Origin: Eubacterium sp.
Lineage (GTDB): Bacteria; Bacillota; Clostridia; Acetivibrionales; DSM-1351
Length of the DNA stretch: 64,000 nt
Reading direction: 5' to 3'
Assembly (NCBI GenBank): GCA_029266335.1
Contig: JAQSXC010000012.1
Span: 1-64,000 of the forward strand
Position 1 is the first letter of the stretch. Every line of letters starts with the position of its first letter. This document shows, in pieces, positions 27,279 through 36,708 of the stretch. The position numbers and the translations under genes are program-made. Under the pieces are notes generated by a model. It made no database searches and was not told where the DNA came from. It saw nothing but the letters and a program-made list of their open reading frames with translations.

Positions 27279-28601
27279 TTATCTGATTTTTCTGCATTCC
27301 AGATAGAAACGCTTCTCATCAGCCTCACCCATTGAGAAGGTCTTTCTTGGAAGTGCACCATCGAGAATAACTGTTTTAAAAAGATCTGTCTTGTTCATGG
27401 AAGGGAGATAAATGCCCATGTTGCCTGCCTGGGAAACAAGCTTTGTCACAACCTCTTCACCATGAATATAGTCTATTTTAACTTCGGGATGCTCCTTCAT
27501 ATATGAATCCAGGAAGGCTTGCAGGGTCCCCACTTCCAGATTGCTTACCGGATTTTCAATGGCTACAGTACCTTCTCCCGTTGCTGTCACATATTTAAAA
27601 GAGTGAACATTAGCTCCCGAACAGCAGCAATTGTGTCCAGAACAGCCTGTTTTCCCATAGAAGGCCGTGAATTCCTTGATTATATCAGCCGGGTCCACAT
27701 TGAACAAAACTCTGTGAATAGGCTCAAAGGCCAGGCCTTCATCATGTACATTAACCAGTTCCACAAGTGCATATCTTGCAGGATTTGTCTGTTGCTCCTC
27801 TGGTGAAAGGCACATTTTCAGGTTCTCCCAATGTCCCTTTGCAGACGCCAGAGAATGGTTTCCGTCACCTACTGCAAATAATAAAATATCTCTGGTACTG
27901 TCTATAGCATACTTGTCAGAGAACACTTCTTTCTGAGCCAGCTTTGCCAATGCGTCTGCAATTGCTGAAATATCGCTTTCTTCAGAAACCCTGTAACCTT
28001 TAATAGATCCCCCATTCATCATAAGCTCGAAATCGTACAGTTTTTCCAGCTGAGCAGCTTTTTCCGCCAGAGGCTCTATAACAGTTTTATGGGGATCATC
28101 TATCAGCACCATGATATGCGGCAGCTCAATGGGAGCATTCTGCCTTATTTTAATTCTGGGAGGAAGCCTGTCCAGTACTGTTCCTTCGGTAGCACGAATC
28201 AAAGCATTTGAGCCTTTGTTATAATCGTAGCACTCAAGATCAAGAGCAATTATAAGACCTTTTCTTGACTCTGTATGGGAAGTTTTCCTGTCAACAAGAA
28301 TAAAACCGTTGTCCAGCTCCAGAAGCACTTTATCCTCAATATAAGCTTTCATGGTTTTATTGATTTCGGAAATCCGAGCATCACTGTCTCCATCTTCCAG
28401 ATAAACTTCGGGGTATATTATATTTAACGTGGAGGGGCTGCCTTTAGTAATCATTTCAACCTCTCTCCAGTATTCGCGCTGGGAAGTATATTGGTCGCAG
28501 GCAACTACAGCCCATTTGCCCAGGTCTGTATGCAGGTCCGGCAGCATTATTTTTGGAATATGTACACCTAGTCCGGATAAAGTATTAATGGAATTATTCA
28601 T
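27279..28601 (-). CDS. DUF1015 family protein
   Basis: A 440-residue protein from the ATG at 28601, preceded by CATGGAGG; an upstream in-frame start at 28631 lacks a site. It matches the DUF1015 family: an N-terminal LPDLHTDLGKWAVVACDQYTSQREYWREVE, the conserved VGDGNHSLASAK near residue 245, and VIDDPHKT-type segments. Clostridial members are often found beside serA/serC, but here they are some 23 kb apart. Biochemical function is unknown to me; the DGNHS motif suggests a catalytic or nucleotide-related role, which is inference. A short CSGHNCCCSG insertion near 335 could bind metal. Confidence 0.8.
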   Translation of the reverse strand: MNNSINTLSGLGVHIPKIMLPDLHTDLGKWAVVACDQYTSQREYWREVEMITKGSPSTLNIIYPEVYLEDGDSDARISEINKTMKAYIEDKVLLELDNGFILVDRKTSHTESRKGLIIALDLECYDYNKGSNALIRATEGTVLDRLPPRIKIRQNAPIELPHIMVLIDDPHKTVIEPLAEKAAQLEKLYDFELMMNGGSIKGYRVSEESDISAIADALAKLAQKEVFSDKYAIDSTRDILLFAVGDGNHSLASAKGHWENLKMCLSPEEQQTNPARYALVELVNVHDEGLAFEPIHRVLFNVDPADIIKEFTAFYGKTGCSGHNCCCSGANVHSFKYVTATGEGTVAIENPVSNLEVGTLQAFLDSYMKEHPEVKIDYIHGEEVVTKLVSQAGNMGIYLPSMNKTDLFKTVILDGALPRKTFSMGEADEKRFYLECRKIR

Positions 28602-28953
28602 CTTAACCTCCATGAGTCGCATAGCGGACACAAATATTTATGAAATTTATTCACCCCATATCCCAATATGTGCAGGGAATAAAGTCTTTCAAGATGATTT
28701 TCATCGCATAAAATCTACTGATATTTCATAATTTTTCATTAAAATTTATAAATATTCACAGTAATTTTACATTAATCCATGTTTTTAGTCAATTTTCATT
28801 AATAAAAAATCATAAGCATAAAATAAATTTATCTGAATTTTTTAAGCTGCTATTACAGATAATATTAACGAAGGTTTATTTAAAAAATCTACAGAAAATT
28901 TGGATTGGTGATTATCAACCTGCAAATGAACTGAATTCAATAGGAGGGATGAG

Positions 28954-29487
28954 ATGCTAAAAAAGTACAATGAGGTTTTGGGGCTTCCGGTCATTTCAGC
29001 TAAAGACGGCATGAAAATCGGTACTCTCAAGGATGTGGTTTTTGGTAAGGACAGTAAAGGCATACTCGCCTTCGTTATGGATAAAGGAAGTTATGCGGTT
29101 AAGGGGAATATCATATTGCTGGAAAACGTGCTAAGCCTGGGAAATGATGCCCTGATAGCCGATGATCCGAATAATTTGCTGGAATACAGGAGCTTTAAGA
29201 AAATATATGATATCAGGGATAGAAAGCATTTAAGAGGACTTAAAATTTTTACTCACTCGGGAGAGGACCTGGGAGTGGTTCAGGATGTCCTGTTTGACTA
29301 CAGAACGGGAAAAGTTGAAGGTGTTCAGGTATCGGATGGGATTGTTCAGGACATTATAATGGGCAGAAATATTCTTCCGTTTTTCGGAAAGATTGAAATA
29401 GGCAGCAGCAATATTCTTGTGGAAAATGAAGCTGTGGAAGAGATGATCAGTACCGGTGGTGGCTTAAGAAGCCGACTGGAGAATTAA
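28954..29487 (+). CDS. PRC-barrel domain protein
   Basis: A 177-residue protein with TAGGAGGG ahead of the ATG. It contains two PRC-barrel-like units: residues about 5-75 (LGLPVISAKDGMKIGTLKDVVFG) and about 85-155 (LKIFTHSGEDLGVVQDVLFDYRTGKVEGVQVSDG). PRC barrels occur in RimM and in small stress or sporulation proteins of Firmicutes (YlmC/YmxH type). No enzyme motif is present. It is followed closely by a small YtxH-like gene and a permease gene, probably one operon with an envelope-related role, which is inference. Confidence 0.8.
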   Translation: MLKKYNEVLGLPVISAKDGMKIGTLKDVVFGKDSKGILAFVMDKGSYAVKGNIILLENVLSLGNDALIADDPNNLLEYRSFKKIYDIRDRKHLRGLKIFTHSGEDLGVVQDVLFDYRTGKVEGVQVSDGIVQDIIMGRNILPFFGKIEIGSSNILVENEAVEEMISTGGGLRSRLEN

Positions 29488-29517
29488 TATTTATTAAATA
29501 ACAAGGAGGAATTTATT

Positions 29518-29697
29518 ATGATGAGAAACTTTACCAGAGGACTTGTAATTGGTGGATTGATAGGGGCATCAATAAGCGTTCTTACAAATCCCGAAATAGT
29601 TGATCCTCACATGAGAAAAAAGATGATTAAGTCTGGCAGAAAAATTTGGCGCAGGTCCAATCATGTATTTGGTGACATGATGCACATGCTCAGATAA
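29518..29697 (+). CDS. Small YtxH-like membrane-associated protein
   Basis: A 59-residue protein, MMRNFTRGLVIGGLIGASIS followed by a basic tail rich in Lys, Arg and Met. The ATG has AAGGAGGAA upstream. The glycine-rich N-terminal hydrophobic helix and basic tail resemble YtxH-type general stress proteins. It lies 30 bp after the PRC-barrel gene. A hairpin at 29,713-29,744 follows the stop codon. Confidence 0.7.
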   Translation: MMRNFTRGLVIGGLIGASISVLTNPEIVDPHMRKKMIKSGRKIWRRSNHVFGDMMHMLR

Positions 29698-29712
29698 TCA
29701 GGTTTGAAATTG

Positions 29713-29744
29713 CTAAAAGCCGAACAGAAATGTTTGGCTTTTAG
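29713..29744 (+). other. Intercistronic stem-loop
   Basis: CTAAAAGCCGAAC pairs with GTTTGGCTTTTAG (13 bp, one G-T pair). It is not followed by a clean T-run, so it may be a partial terminator or a stability hairpin before the permease gene. Confidence 0.5.
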
Positions 29745-29782
29745 TGGTTTAACTTATTGGAATTTTCCTGGGAGGGGTTCAA

Positions 29783-30832
29783 GTGAGGAATTTAAAAAAA
29801 ACAGTATTTTACATAATACTGGTTTTACTTGTTATAGGATTAATAATATTTATTTACTATTATAATGATAAAATTTTTAAAATTTTATCACCTGTTTTTA
29901 TTGCTGTATTAATTGCCTATGCAATTTATCCGCTGATTATCAGATTTGAACGAAACGGAATAAGGAGAAACCTGGCAATATTAATAATCTATTCCTTTAC
30001 AGGGTTGACTCTGGTTATATTCGGAATCTATATCATGCCGCATGTCATAGATAATGCAAAAGAGCTGTTTAATACACTGCCGGATATTGCAAGCAGATAC
30101 CGGGAGCTGTTTAACGGATATATTTCAAGAATAAAAACCAGTAAGTGGCCCGATGAGGTAAAAAGCATTATCTTCGGAGAGCTGAATGCAGGTACGGGTT
30201 TTATACAGAAGTATGCTTCCCACGCAATGAAAAGATCCCTGACGGCAGTTGCTTCATCAATAGGGATATTTATGAATATCATACTATCCATGATTATTGC
30301 CTATTACCTGCTTAAGGACATAGAAAATATAAAAAGATCTGCACTTTTAATTGCACCAAAAAAATTGCGCAATGATCTTATAAATTTAGGACGTGAATTA
30401 AACGCCATTATTTCCAACTTTATACGGGGACAGTTAATTACCGCATTGCTAGTGGGATTGCTTGAAACCATCGGTTTATATATAGTACATGTAAAATATC
30501 CCTTTATTTTAGGGGTCATCGGTGGCATTGCCAACATAATACCTTATTTCGGACCTGTGCTGGGAGCCATACCGGCTGTGGCGCTGGCGCTATTGCAGTC
30601 TCCTACAAAAGCACTGCTTGCAGCCTTGGTATTTGTGATTGTTCAACAGATAGATAACGCTTTTATCTCACCGAAAATAATTGAAGGCAAACTGGGACTT
30701 CATCCCATAACCACCATAATAGCTGTATTAATAGGCGGAGAGTTTTTTGGAATATTGGGTATGCTGGTGGCAGTGCCTATAACCGCCATGCTGAAGGTGG
30801 TATTGAAAAGGGCAGTGGATTTGATAGTGTAG
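29783..30832 (+). CDS. AI-2E family (PerM/YtvI-like) transporter
   Basis: A 349-residue membrane protein with a GTG start behind GGGAGGGG. About eight hydrophobic segments occur in the family arrangement: two to three N-terminal helices, a hydrophilic helical region (about 85-150), then a conserved C-terminal half with FIRGQLITALLVGLLETIGLY and NIIPYFGPVLGAIPAV and QQIDNAFISPKIIEGKLGLHP. Members have been linked to autoinducer-2 export or to sodium/proton exchange, so no substrate is assigned. Confidence 0.88.
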   Translation: MRNLKKTVFYIILVLLVIGLIIFIYYYNDKIFKILSPVFIAVLIAYAIYPLIIRFERNGIRRNLAILIIYSFTGLTLVIFGIYIMPHVIDNAKELFNTLPDIASRYRELFNGYISRIKTSKWPDEVKSIIFGELNAGTGFIQKYASHAMKRSLTAVASSIGIFMNIILSMIIAYYLLKDIENIKRSALLIAPKKLRNDLINLGRELNAIISNFIRGQLITALLVGLLETIGLYIVHVKYPFILGVIGGIANIIPYFGPVLGAIPAVALALLQSPTKALLAALVFVIVQQIDNAFISPKIIEGKLGLHPITTIIAVLIGGEFFGILGMLVAVPITAMLKVVLKRAVDLIV

Positions 30833-30855
30833 GAAAAAATAAAATAATGCTTGAT

Positions 30856-31016
30856 TTAAGGCATGATTAAACAACAAAACTCCGTTTTAAGGTGAGGTGT
30901 TTTTTGCCAAGACAAGGCGGAGGAAGGCGAATTGCTTTATTGCAACTGACGACAAGGTCGTATTGGCAGAAAATAGCCGTCTTAAAATAGTGAATTTATT
31001 ATTTAATCATGCCTAA
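30856..31016 (+). mobile_element. MITE-like element with long imperfect terminal inverted repeats
   Basis: About 160 bp. The left end TTAAGGCATGATTAAACAAC and the inverted right end (TTAGGCATGATTAAATAATA read on the minus strand) match over about 38 bp with a few differences. Inside, TTTTTTGCCAAGAC and GTCGTATTGGCAGAAAA also pair, so the whole unit folds as one long hairpin around a GGCGGAGGAAGGCGAATTGC core. It has no coding capacity, and no clear target duplication was seen. Confidence 0.6.
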
Positions 31017-31046
31017 CAAATATATCCCCTTGCTATATGACTTGTA

Positions 31047-31074
31047 TTAAGGCATAATTAGACAATAAAACTCC
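31047..31074 (+). repeat. Solo terminal repeat related to the MITE-like element
   Basis: TTAAGGCATAATTAGACAAT and the next 8 bases match the left end of the element at 30,856 in 25 of 28 positions. No second end lies nearby, so it is a fragment. Confidence 0.55.
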
Positions 31075-31194
31075 AATATATTATGAATAGAGATGACTTC
31101 AGACACAGTGCAGGTTGGAGAGTAAATTTGGATTTTGCGCAAATACTTAATACAGACTATGTATTTCAGGTATAATAAATCGGAGGACGTGGAG

Positions 31195-31533
31195 ATGGGT
31201 ATGAAACTGACACGAAAATTAAAGCTTCGGATAATTCTTGGTATTGCTGTAGCAATGATTCTGTATGGTGTTCTGGACAAATTTTTGAAATTTAATATTG
31301 ACCCGAAAGTAGTAAGCAATGTCAGCATGGTGTTGATGATATTGGCTTTTGGCATGCTTTTCAGCCGTGGGGATGAAACTAAGAAGGAACAGAGCACCGG
31401 AACATCTGACGAAGGACATACAAATATTGATGAAAGCCAACTGGAGCAGACTGCTCTTGAGAATGATATGGTTAAGGATCAGGATAAGGGAGCCACAAAC
31501 AACGACGATAGCAGAAATGACCTGCACTCTTGA
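31195..31533 (+). CDS. Hypothetical small membrane protein
   Basis: A 112-residue protein from the ATG at 31195 with CGGAGGACGTGGAG upstream; a longer frame from 31135 lacks a site. Two hydrophobic segments (about 10-30 and 40-57) are followed by an acidic, Glu/Asp/Gln-rich tail of about 50 residues. I recognise no family. The promoter of the valS T-box leader overlaps its stop codon. Confidence 0.55.
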   Translation: MGMKLTRKLKLRIILGIAVAMILYGVLDKFLKFNIDPKVVSNVSMVLMILAFGMLFSRGDETKKEQSTGTSDEGHTNIDESQLEQTALENDMVKDQDKGATNNDDSRNDLHS

Positions 31534-31558
31534 CAGAAGCAGACAGATTTTATATCAT
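31530..31558 (+). promoter_or_regulatory. Promoter of the T-box/valS transcript
   Basis: TTGACA (31530-31535), 17 bp and TATCAT (31553-31558). The box overlaps the stop codon of the previous gene, and transcription would begin about 20 nt before the T-box stem I. A MITE-end-like sequence (TTAGGCATGATAAAATAATT, 31560-31579) covers the start region. Confidence 0.65.
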
Positions 31559-31584
31559 ATTAGGCATGATAAAATAATTTAAAA

Positions 31585-31906
31585 GCGATGAGCAAGAGGA
31601 GTAGCAGTGAGTTTTCTGCAGAGAGGAGCCGGTGGGTGCAAGGCTCTGAAATAAGCTGGCGAAGGTAGCTTGGGAGCTCTGTAACCGAATAAGGTAAATT
31701 ACAGCAGTGATTTACTTTGACAGTAGGCTGCAGCGGGTGTCAAACGTTAATTGATAAGAGATTCATTACAGGATTGTTTAGAGTTTAGTATGGTTATAAA
31801 ATTGGATTAATACTTTCCGATTATATTAAAATCTAAAAATCCATTATGAAATTTTGGTGGTACCGCGAAATAACAGCTTCGTCCAAATATTGGACGAGGC
31901 TTTTTT
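31585..31906 (+). promoter_or_regulatory. T-box leader, probably valine-tRNA responsive
   Basis: Begins GCGATGAGCAAGAGGAGTAGCAG, contains GAGAGGAGCCGGTGGGTGCAAGGCTC and CTTGGGAGCT of stem I, and ends with the T-box GGTGGTACCGCG (31856-31867). A terminator GCTTCGTCCA/TGGACGAGGC with six Ts follows (31876-31906). A GTA triplet at 31665-31667, just before TTGGGAGC, is the likely specifier codon (Val), which agrees with valS downstream. Uncharged tRNA-Val would favour the antiterminator. Confidence 0.9.
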
Positions 31907-32027
31907 ATGTACGTGCCAGATTTTCCTTGACACACTACTTCTTTAGAAAATGTTTTCTTCCAGGAAAAGGCACATGCGCAAACAAAAAGTGACTTGCCAC
32001 TTTTGATCATTGAAAGGAGAACCGTAA

Positions 32028-32270
32028 ATGGATATAAGAGAGATATTGTCACTGATAATTATGGCTGTTGGTTTTATCACCGTTTATTCAGCCAAATTCT
32101 TAGTTAAAAAGTTCAGGCTGTATGAGAGGCAAAAGTGTGACAACGCTTCAGAAATGTCTGAAGAGGAAATACAAACCTATAAATATAACAAAGCTGTTTT
32201 TAATATAAAGATAACCGGTCTTGTCATTTCGATTCCGGGTCTGATTTTGTTTATTGTCAGCTTTAGATAA
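32028..32270 (+). CDS. Hypothetical two-helix membrane protein in the T-box/valS transcript
   Basis: An 80-residue protein with AAAGGAGAACC before the ATG. Two hydrophobic helices (about 6-25 and 57-78) flank a charged middle with [22 protein letters not shown] recognise no family. It lies between the T-box terminator and valS on the same strand, so its expression should follow valine-tRNA charging. Confidence 0.6.
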   Translation: MDIREILSLIIMAVGFITVYSAKFLVKKFRLYERQKCDNASEMSEEEIQTYKYNKAVFNIKITGLVISIPGLILFIVSFR

Positions 32271-32365
32271 TTATTTACGCGCGCCTTTACGGCTTGGTGT
32301 TTGTTTTTACGTATTATTTAACTTATTTTTACAGGCTGGATTCAAAGAAAATGGAGGAAGAATTT

Positions 32366-35017
32366 ATGGATGAGCAACAAAACATTGCAAAACAGTATGA
32401 TCCCGGTCAGGTTGAGGACAGGCTGTACTCAAAATGGATGGAAGAGGGTTATTTCCACGCTGTTCCCGACAGCAACAAAAAGCCTTTCACAATTGTAATA
32501 CCACCGCCAAATATAACAGGGCAGCTCCATATGGGACATGCGCTTGACAATACTTTGCAGGATATTCTCATAAGAACAAAAAGAATGCAGGGCTACAGCG
32601 CTTTGTGGCTTCCCGGCACCGACCATGCAAGTATAGCAACCGAAGCCAAAATTGTTGATGCCATGGCTAAAGAAGGCATTACAAAGGAAATGCTCGGGAG
32701 GGAAAAATTCCTGGAAAGAGCCTGGGAATGGAAGAAGGTTTATGGCGGCAGGATCGTTGAACAGCTGAAAAAACTGGGAAGCTCCTGTGATTGGGAACGC
32801 GAACGCTTTACAATGGATGAAGGTCTATCCGAGGCTGTTCAGGAGGTATTCCTCAAGCTCTATGAAAAAGGTCTGATCTACAAGGGGGAAAGAATAACCA
32901 ACTGGTGTCCTAAATGTAATACTTCAATATCGGATATTGAGGTTGAATATGAGGAGCAGGCAGGTCATTTCTGGCACATCAAGTATCCTGTAAAGGACAG
33001 TGACGAGTTTGTCATAGTGGCTACCACCCGTCCTGAAACAATGCTTGGAGATACTGCTGTTGCAGTAAATCCGGAAGATGAAAGATATACTCATCTTGTA
33101 GGCAAGACATTGATATTGCCGCTGGTAAACAAAGAAATACCTGTCATTGCAGACTCTTACGTCGATAAGGAATTTGGTACCGGTTGTGTTAAAATCACTC
33201 CTGCACATGATCCCAACGACTATGAGGTTGGTTTGAGACATGACCTTCCGCAGGTAAGGGTAATGGATGACAATGCAATAATGAATGACAATGCGGGACA
33301 ATATAAAGGCATGGACAGATACCAGGCCAGAAAGAAAATGGTTGAGGATCTGGAAAAGCTGGGCCTGTTGGTCAAGGTTGAAGGACATACTCACAATGTC
33401 GGCACCTGTCAAAGATGCAGAACAGTTGTTGAGCCTCTGATTTCAAAGCAGTGGTATGTAAGGATGAAGCCTTTGGCAGAGCCTGCAATTGATGTAGTTA
33501 GAAACGGAACAATAAAGTTTGTTCCTGAAAGATTTTCAAAGATTTATTTCAACTGGATGGAAAACATACAGGACTGGTGTATTTCCAGACAGCTCTGGTG
33601 GGGACACAGAATCCCTGCGTACTACTGCCAGGAATGCGGACACATGATGGTGACCGGCACTGATCCAGATGTATGTCCGAAGTGCGGAAGCGCCAGAATA
33701 GAGCAGGATCCCGATACACTCGACACCTGGTTCAGCTCTGCTTTGTGGCCTTTCTCTACACTTGGCTGGCCTGCCGAAACAGAGGATCTGAAGTATTTCT
33801 ATCCCACAAATGTTCTTGTAACAGGCTATGACATAATATTCTTCTGGGTTGCAAGAATGATATTCTCCGGTATGGAGCATATGAAGCAGGAGCCGTTCAA
33901 GTATGTATTCATTCACGGTATTGTAAGAGATCCTCAGGGAAGGAAGATGAGCAAATCCCTCGGAAACGGAATTGATCCGCTGGAGGTTATTGCACAGTAT
34001 GGTACAGATGCTCTGCGCTTTGCGCTGACCATTGGTAACTCACCGGGAAATGACTTGAGATTCTCAAGCGAAAAGGTTGAATCCTCAAGAAACTTTGCAA
34101 ACAAGGTTTGGAACGCATCAAGATTTGTATTGATGAACTTTGATGAGAATCTGGATTTCGGCAAGGTGGATAAAAATAAGTTTACTATTGCCGACAGATG
34201 GATTCTCAGCAGAATAAACACAGTAACAAAAGAAGTGACCGACAATATAGATAAATTTGAGCTTGGACTGGGCTTGCAGAAGGTTTATGACTTCATTTGG
34301 GAGGAATTCTGCGACTGGTATATTGAAATGGTCAAGCCGAGACTTTACGACAGGGAAAGTGAAGGAAGACTGGAAGCACAGTATGTGCTCAACTTCGTAC
34401 TGGGTAACGCAATGAAGCTGCTGCATCCATATATGCCTTTCATTACAGAGGAGATATACACACATCTCATAAATGACGGCAGAAGCATAATGATTTCTGA
34501 ATGGCCGGTTTACAGCGAAGAGCTTAACTTTGCTGACGATGAAGCTAAAATGAAAATTATCATGGATGCAATCAGAAGCACCAGAAATATCCGTGCAGAA
34601 ATGAATGTTCCGCCTTCAAGAAAAGCCAAAATGATATTTGTGGCAGAAGGTGAAGCAGAAAGAGCGACCTTGCTGGAAGGGACCTCCTTCTTCCAAAGGC
34701 TGGCAAGTGCCTCGGAAGTAGCAGTACAGGCTGACAAGGCAGGAGTACCTTCAGATGCTGTAGGTACTGTTATAGCAGGAGCAGAAATATTTATACCTCT
34801 GGATGAACTGATTGATATCGAAAAGGAAATCGAGCGACTTACCAAGGAAAAGGCCAACCTTGAGGGTGAGCTTAAGAGAGTTGAAGGAAAGCTCGGAAAT
34901 GAAGGCTTTGTTGCAAAGGCTCCCCCTAAGGTAATTGAAGAGGAAAAAGCAAAGAGGGAAAAATACAAGGATATGTACCAGAAGGTAGTTGAAAGACTGG
35001 AAAGTTTGAAGAAATAA
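32366..35017 (+). CDS. valS: Valyl-tRNA synthetase
   Basis: An 883-residue class I synthetase that charges tRNA-Val. The ATG at 32366 follows GGAGGAAGAATTT; upstream in-frame codons lack a site. Motifs: HIGH-type [17 protein letters not shown] (about residue 45), editing domain [17 protein letters not shown], two zinc-like CxxC pairs (CPKC and CPKCGS), GWP before the core, and [17 protein letters not shown] (KMSKS). The C-terminal 65 residues form the charged coiled coil typical of ValRS. Controlled by the T-box leader at 31,585-31,906. Confidence 0.97.
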   Translation: MDEQQNIAKQYDPGQVEDRLYSKWMEEGYFHAVPDSNKKPFTIVIPPPNITGQLHMGHALDNTLQDILIRTKRMQGYSALWLPGTDHASIATEAKIVDAMAKEGITKEMLGREKFLERAWEWKKVYGGRIVEQLKKLGSSCDWERERFTMDEGLSEAVQEVFLKLYEKGLIYKGERITNWCPKCNTSISDIEVEYEEQAGHFWHIKYPVKDSDEFVIVATTRPETMLGDTAVAVNPEDERYTHLVGKTLILPLVNKEIPVIADSYVDKEFGTGCVKITPAHDPNDYEVGLRHDLPQVRVMDDNAIMNDNAGQYKGMDRYQARKKMVEDLEKLGLLVKVEGHTHNVGTCQRCRTVVEPLISKQWYVRMKPLAEPAIDVVRNGTIKFVPERFSKIYFNWMENIQDWCISRQLWWGHRIPAYYCQECGHMMVTGTDPDVCPKCGSARIEQDPDTLDTWFSSALWPFSTLGWPAETEDLKYFYPTNVLVTGYDIIFFWVARMIFSGMEHMKQEPFKYVFIHGIVRDPQGRKMSKSLGNGIDPLEVIAQYGTDALRFALTIGNSPGNDLRFSSEKVESSRNFANKVWNASRFVLMNFDENLDFGKVDKNKFTIADRWILSRINTVTKEVTDNIDKFELGLGLQKVYDFIWEEFCDWYIEMVKPRLYDRESEGRLEAQYVLNFVLGNAMKLLHPYMPFITEEIYTHLINDGRSIMISEWPVYSEELNFADDEAKMKIIMDAIRSTRNIRAEMNVPPSRKAKMIFVAEGEAERATLLEGTSFFQRLASASEVAVQADKAGVPSDAVGTVIAGAEIFIPLDELIDIEKEIERLTKEKANLEGELKRVEGKLGNEGFVAKAPPKVIEEEKAKREKYKDMYQKVVERLESLKK

Positions 35018-35022
35018 ATAAT

Positions 35023-35065
35023 AACAAGGCTGCCGGCTGTTGATTGCCGGCAGCCTTGTTTCTGT
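35023..35065 (+). terminator. Terminator after valS
   Basis: AACAAGGCTGCCGGC pairs with GCCGGCAGCCTTGTT and runs into TTTCTGTTT. A strong GC-rich 15-bp stem. Confidence 0.85.
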
Positions 35066-35190
35066 TTACAGTGCATTAGCTTAGGGCATTATTTATTACT
35101 TCCCCTTTTAAGGTAACAGTTTCATGAACCGGAAATATACTATACTATGAACTTTTAATCAGTTTTTAGTATTGTGTTAGGGGTTATTGC

Positions 35191-36555
35191 ATGACTGAAT
35201 ATAAGCGGTATAAAAATCCGGATGGATACAGGAGCCTTGTGGTAGGTGTAAATACCATGGTTCCACTTGATAATGGTACATATACAACTGCAGTTAATTT
35301 TGATAATGCTGCAACTACTCCTGCGTTTGTGTCGGTAGGGAAGGAAATCCATGATTTCCTTCCCTGGTATTCCTCCATACATCGCGGCAAGGGGTATAAA
35401 TCCATTATATCCACCGAAGCTTATGAAGCCGGAAGGGAAATAGTAAGAAGTTTTGTAAAAGCAAATAAAGGCGACACTATTATTTATACAAAGAACACCA
35501 CAGAGTCCATAAACCTTCTGGCCTGCACCATGAAACAGCAAAAGGGCAACAAGGATGTGGTTATTTCCACATGGATGGAGCATGCAGCCAATGACCTGCC
35601 CTGGAGAAACAAATTCAAGGTTGAATATGTTGAAATTGACCGGATGGGCAGGCTTGATCTCAACGATTTTGAAGCCAAACTGAAAAAGCACCGGGGGAAT
35701 ATCAGGCTGGTTACCGTAACCGGTGCTGCAAACGTTACAGGGTATCTCAATGACATATATACGCTGGCAGCCCTGGTTCATAAATATGGAACCCGGATAC
35801 ATGTTGACGGAGCTCAGCTTGTACCCCATATACCTGTTGATATGAAGCCTGAAGGCAGCATGGAGCATATTGACTTTTTATCATTTTCAGCACATAAATT
35901 ATATGCGCCCTTTGGGAGCGGTGTGCTTATCGGGCCTAAAACCGTTTTTGAAGAGGGTGTACCCTATACTGAGGGAGGAAGTGCAATAAAGCTTGTTACC
36001 CATGACCGCATATGGTGGGAGGAACCTCCGGCAAAGTGTGAAGCAGGAAGCCCGAATCTCATGGGAATAGTGGCCATGGTGGCAGCCTTAAAAACCTTGA
36101 GCAGAATAGGAATGCAAAATGCCTTTGAACATGAAGTCAGTCTTCTGAATTACGCCTATGGTAAAATGTGCAACATTCCAGATATTCATCTCTATAGTCA
36201 TCCTGACAGGCAGAAATCCATAGGCGTAATTCCTTTTACCATAGATGGAGTTCATCATTCACTGATATCGGCCATATTATCCTATGAGGCAGGAATCGCA
36301 GTAAGGAATGGCTTTTTCTGTGCCCATCCCTATTGTGCCAGATTGCTTGGATACTCCGGAAAGGATATAGAGGATTTAGCCGTGAGAGATGCTCTCTTTC
36401 CGGGGCTTGTCCGAATAAGCTTTGGCTTGTACAATACACTTTCCGAAATAGACCGGTTTATATACTGGATAAAAAATATAGTTGAGAATAAAAAATTCTT
36501 TGTCGATAAATATGGTAATTCCAGAAGCTTATACAATATTAAAAATGAGGTTTGA
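35191..36555 (+). CDS. Class V aminotransferase (cysteine desulfurase-like)
   Basis: A 454-residue fold-type I PLP enzyme. Landmarks: NFDNAATTPAFVSV near the N terminus, TKNTTESINLLA, the aspartate/glutamine pair IHVDGAQLVPHIPVD, and the PLP lysine in LSFSAHKLYAPFGSGVLIG. The C-terminal part has VRISFGLYNTLSEIDRFI. These match NifS/SufS-like and CsdA-type proteins, but the catalytic cysteine loop of a true desulfurase was not identified with certainty, so the reaction is left open. The ATG follows TTAGGGG. It is a single gene between the valS terminator and nadE. Confidence 0.8.
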   Translation: MTEYKRYKNPDGYRSLVVGVNTMVPLDNGTYTTAVNFDNAATTPAFVSVGKEIHDFLPWYSSIHRGKGYKSIISTEAYEAGREIVRSFVKANKGDTIIYTKNTTESINLLACTMKQQKGNKDVVISTWMEHAANDLPWRNKFKVEYVEIDRMGRLDLNDFEAKLKKHRGNIRLVTVTGAANVTGYLNDIYTLAALVHKYGTRIHVDGAQLVPHIPVDMKPEGSMEHIDFLSFSAHKLYAPFGSGVLIGPKTVFEEGVPYTEGGSAIKLVTHDRIWWEEPPAKCEAGSPNLMGIVAMVAALKTLSRIGMQNAFEHEVSLLNYAYGKMCNIPDIHLYSHPDRQKSIGVIPFTIDGVHHSLISAILSYEAGIAVRNGFFCAHPYCARLLGYSGKDIEDLAVRDALFPGLVRISFGLYNTLSEIDRFIYWIKNIVENKKFFVDKYGNSRSLYNIKNEV

Positions 36556-36708
36556 TAATCCGGGTTTTGGTGTTCCTGTTATTCAGGATAATAAGCAACA
36601 TTAATGTGTAAAAAAAGTAGAAAATATGATAAACTAAAGGGAATGATTAATACTCAGACAGACTAATATGAAAAATAAAAATTTATATACGAAATAACGG
36701 AGACAAAA

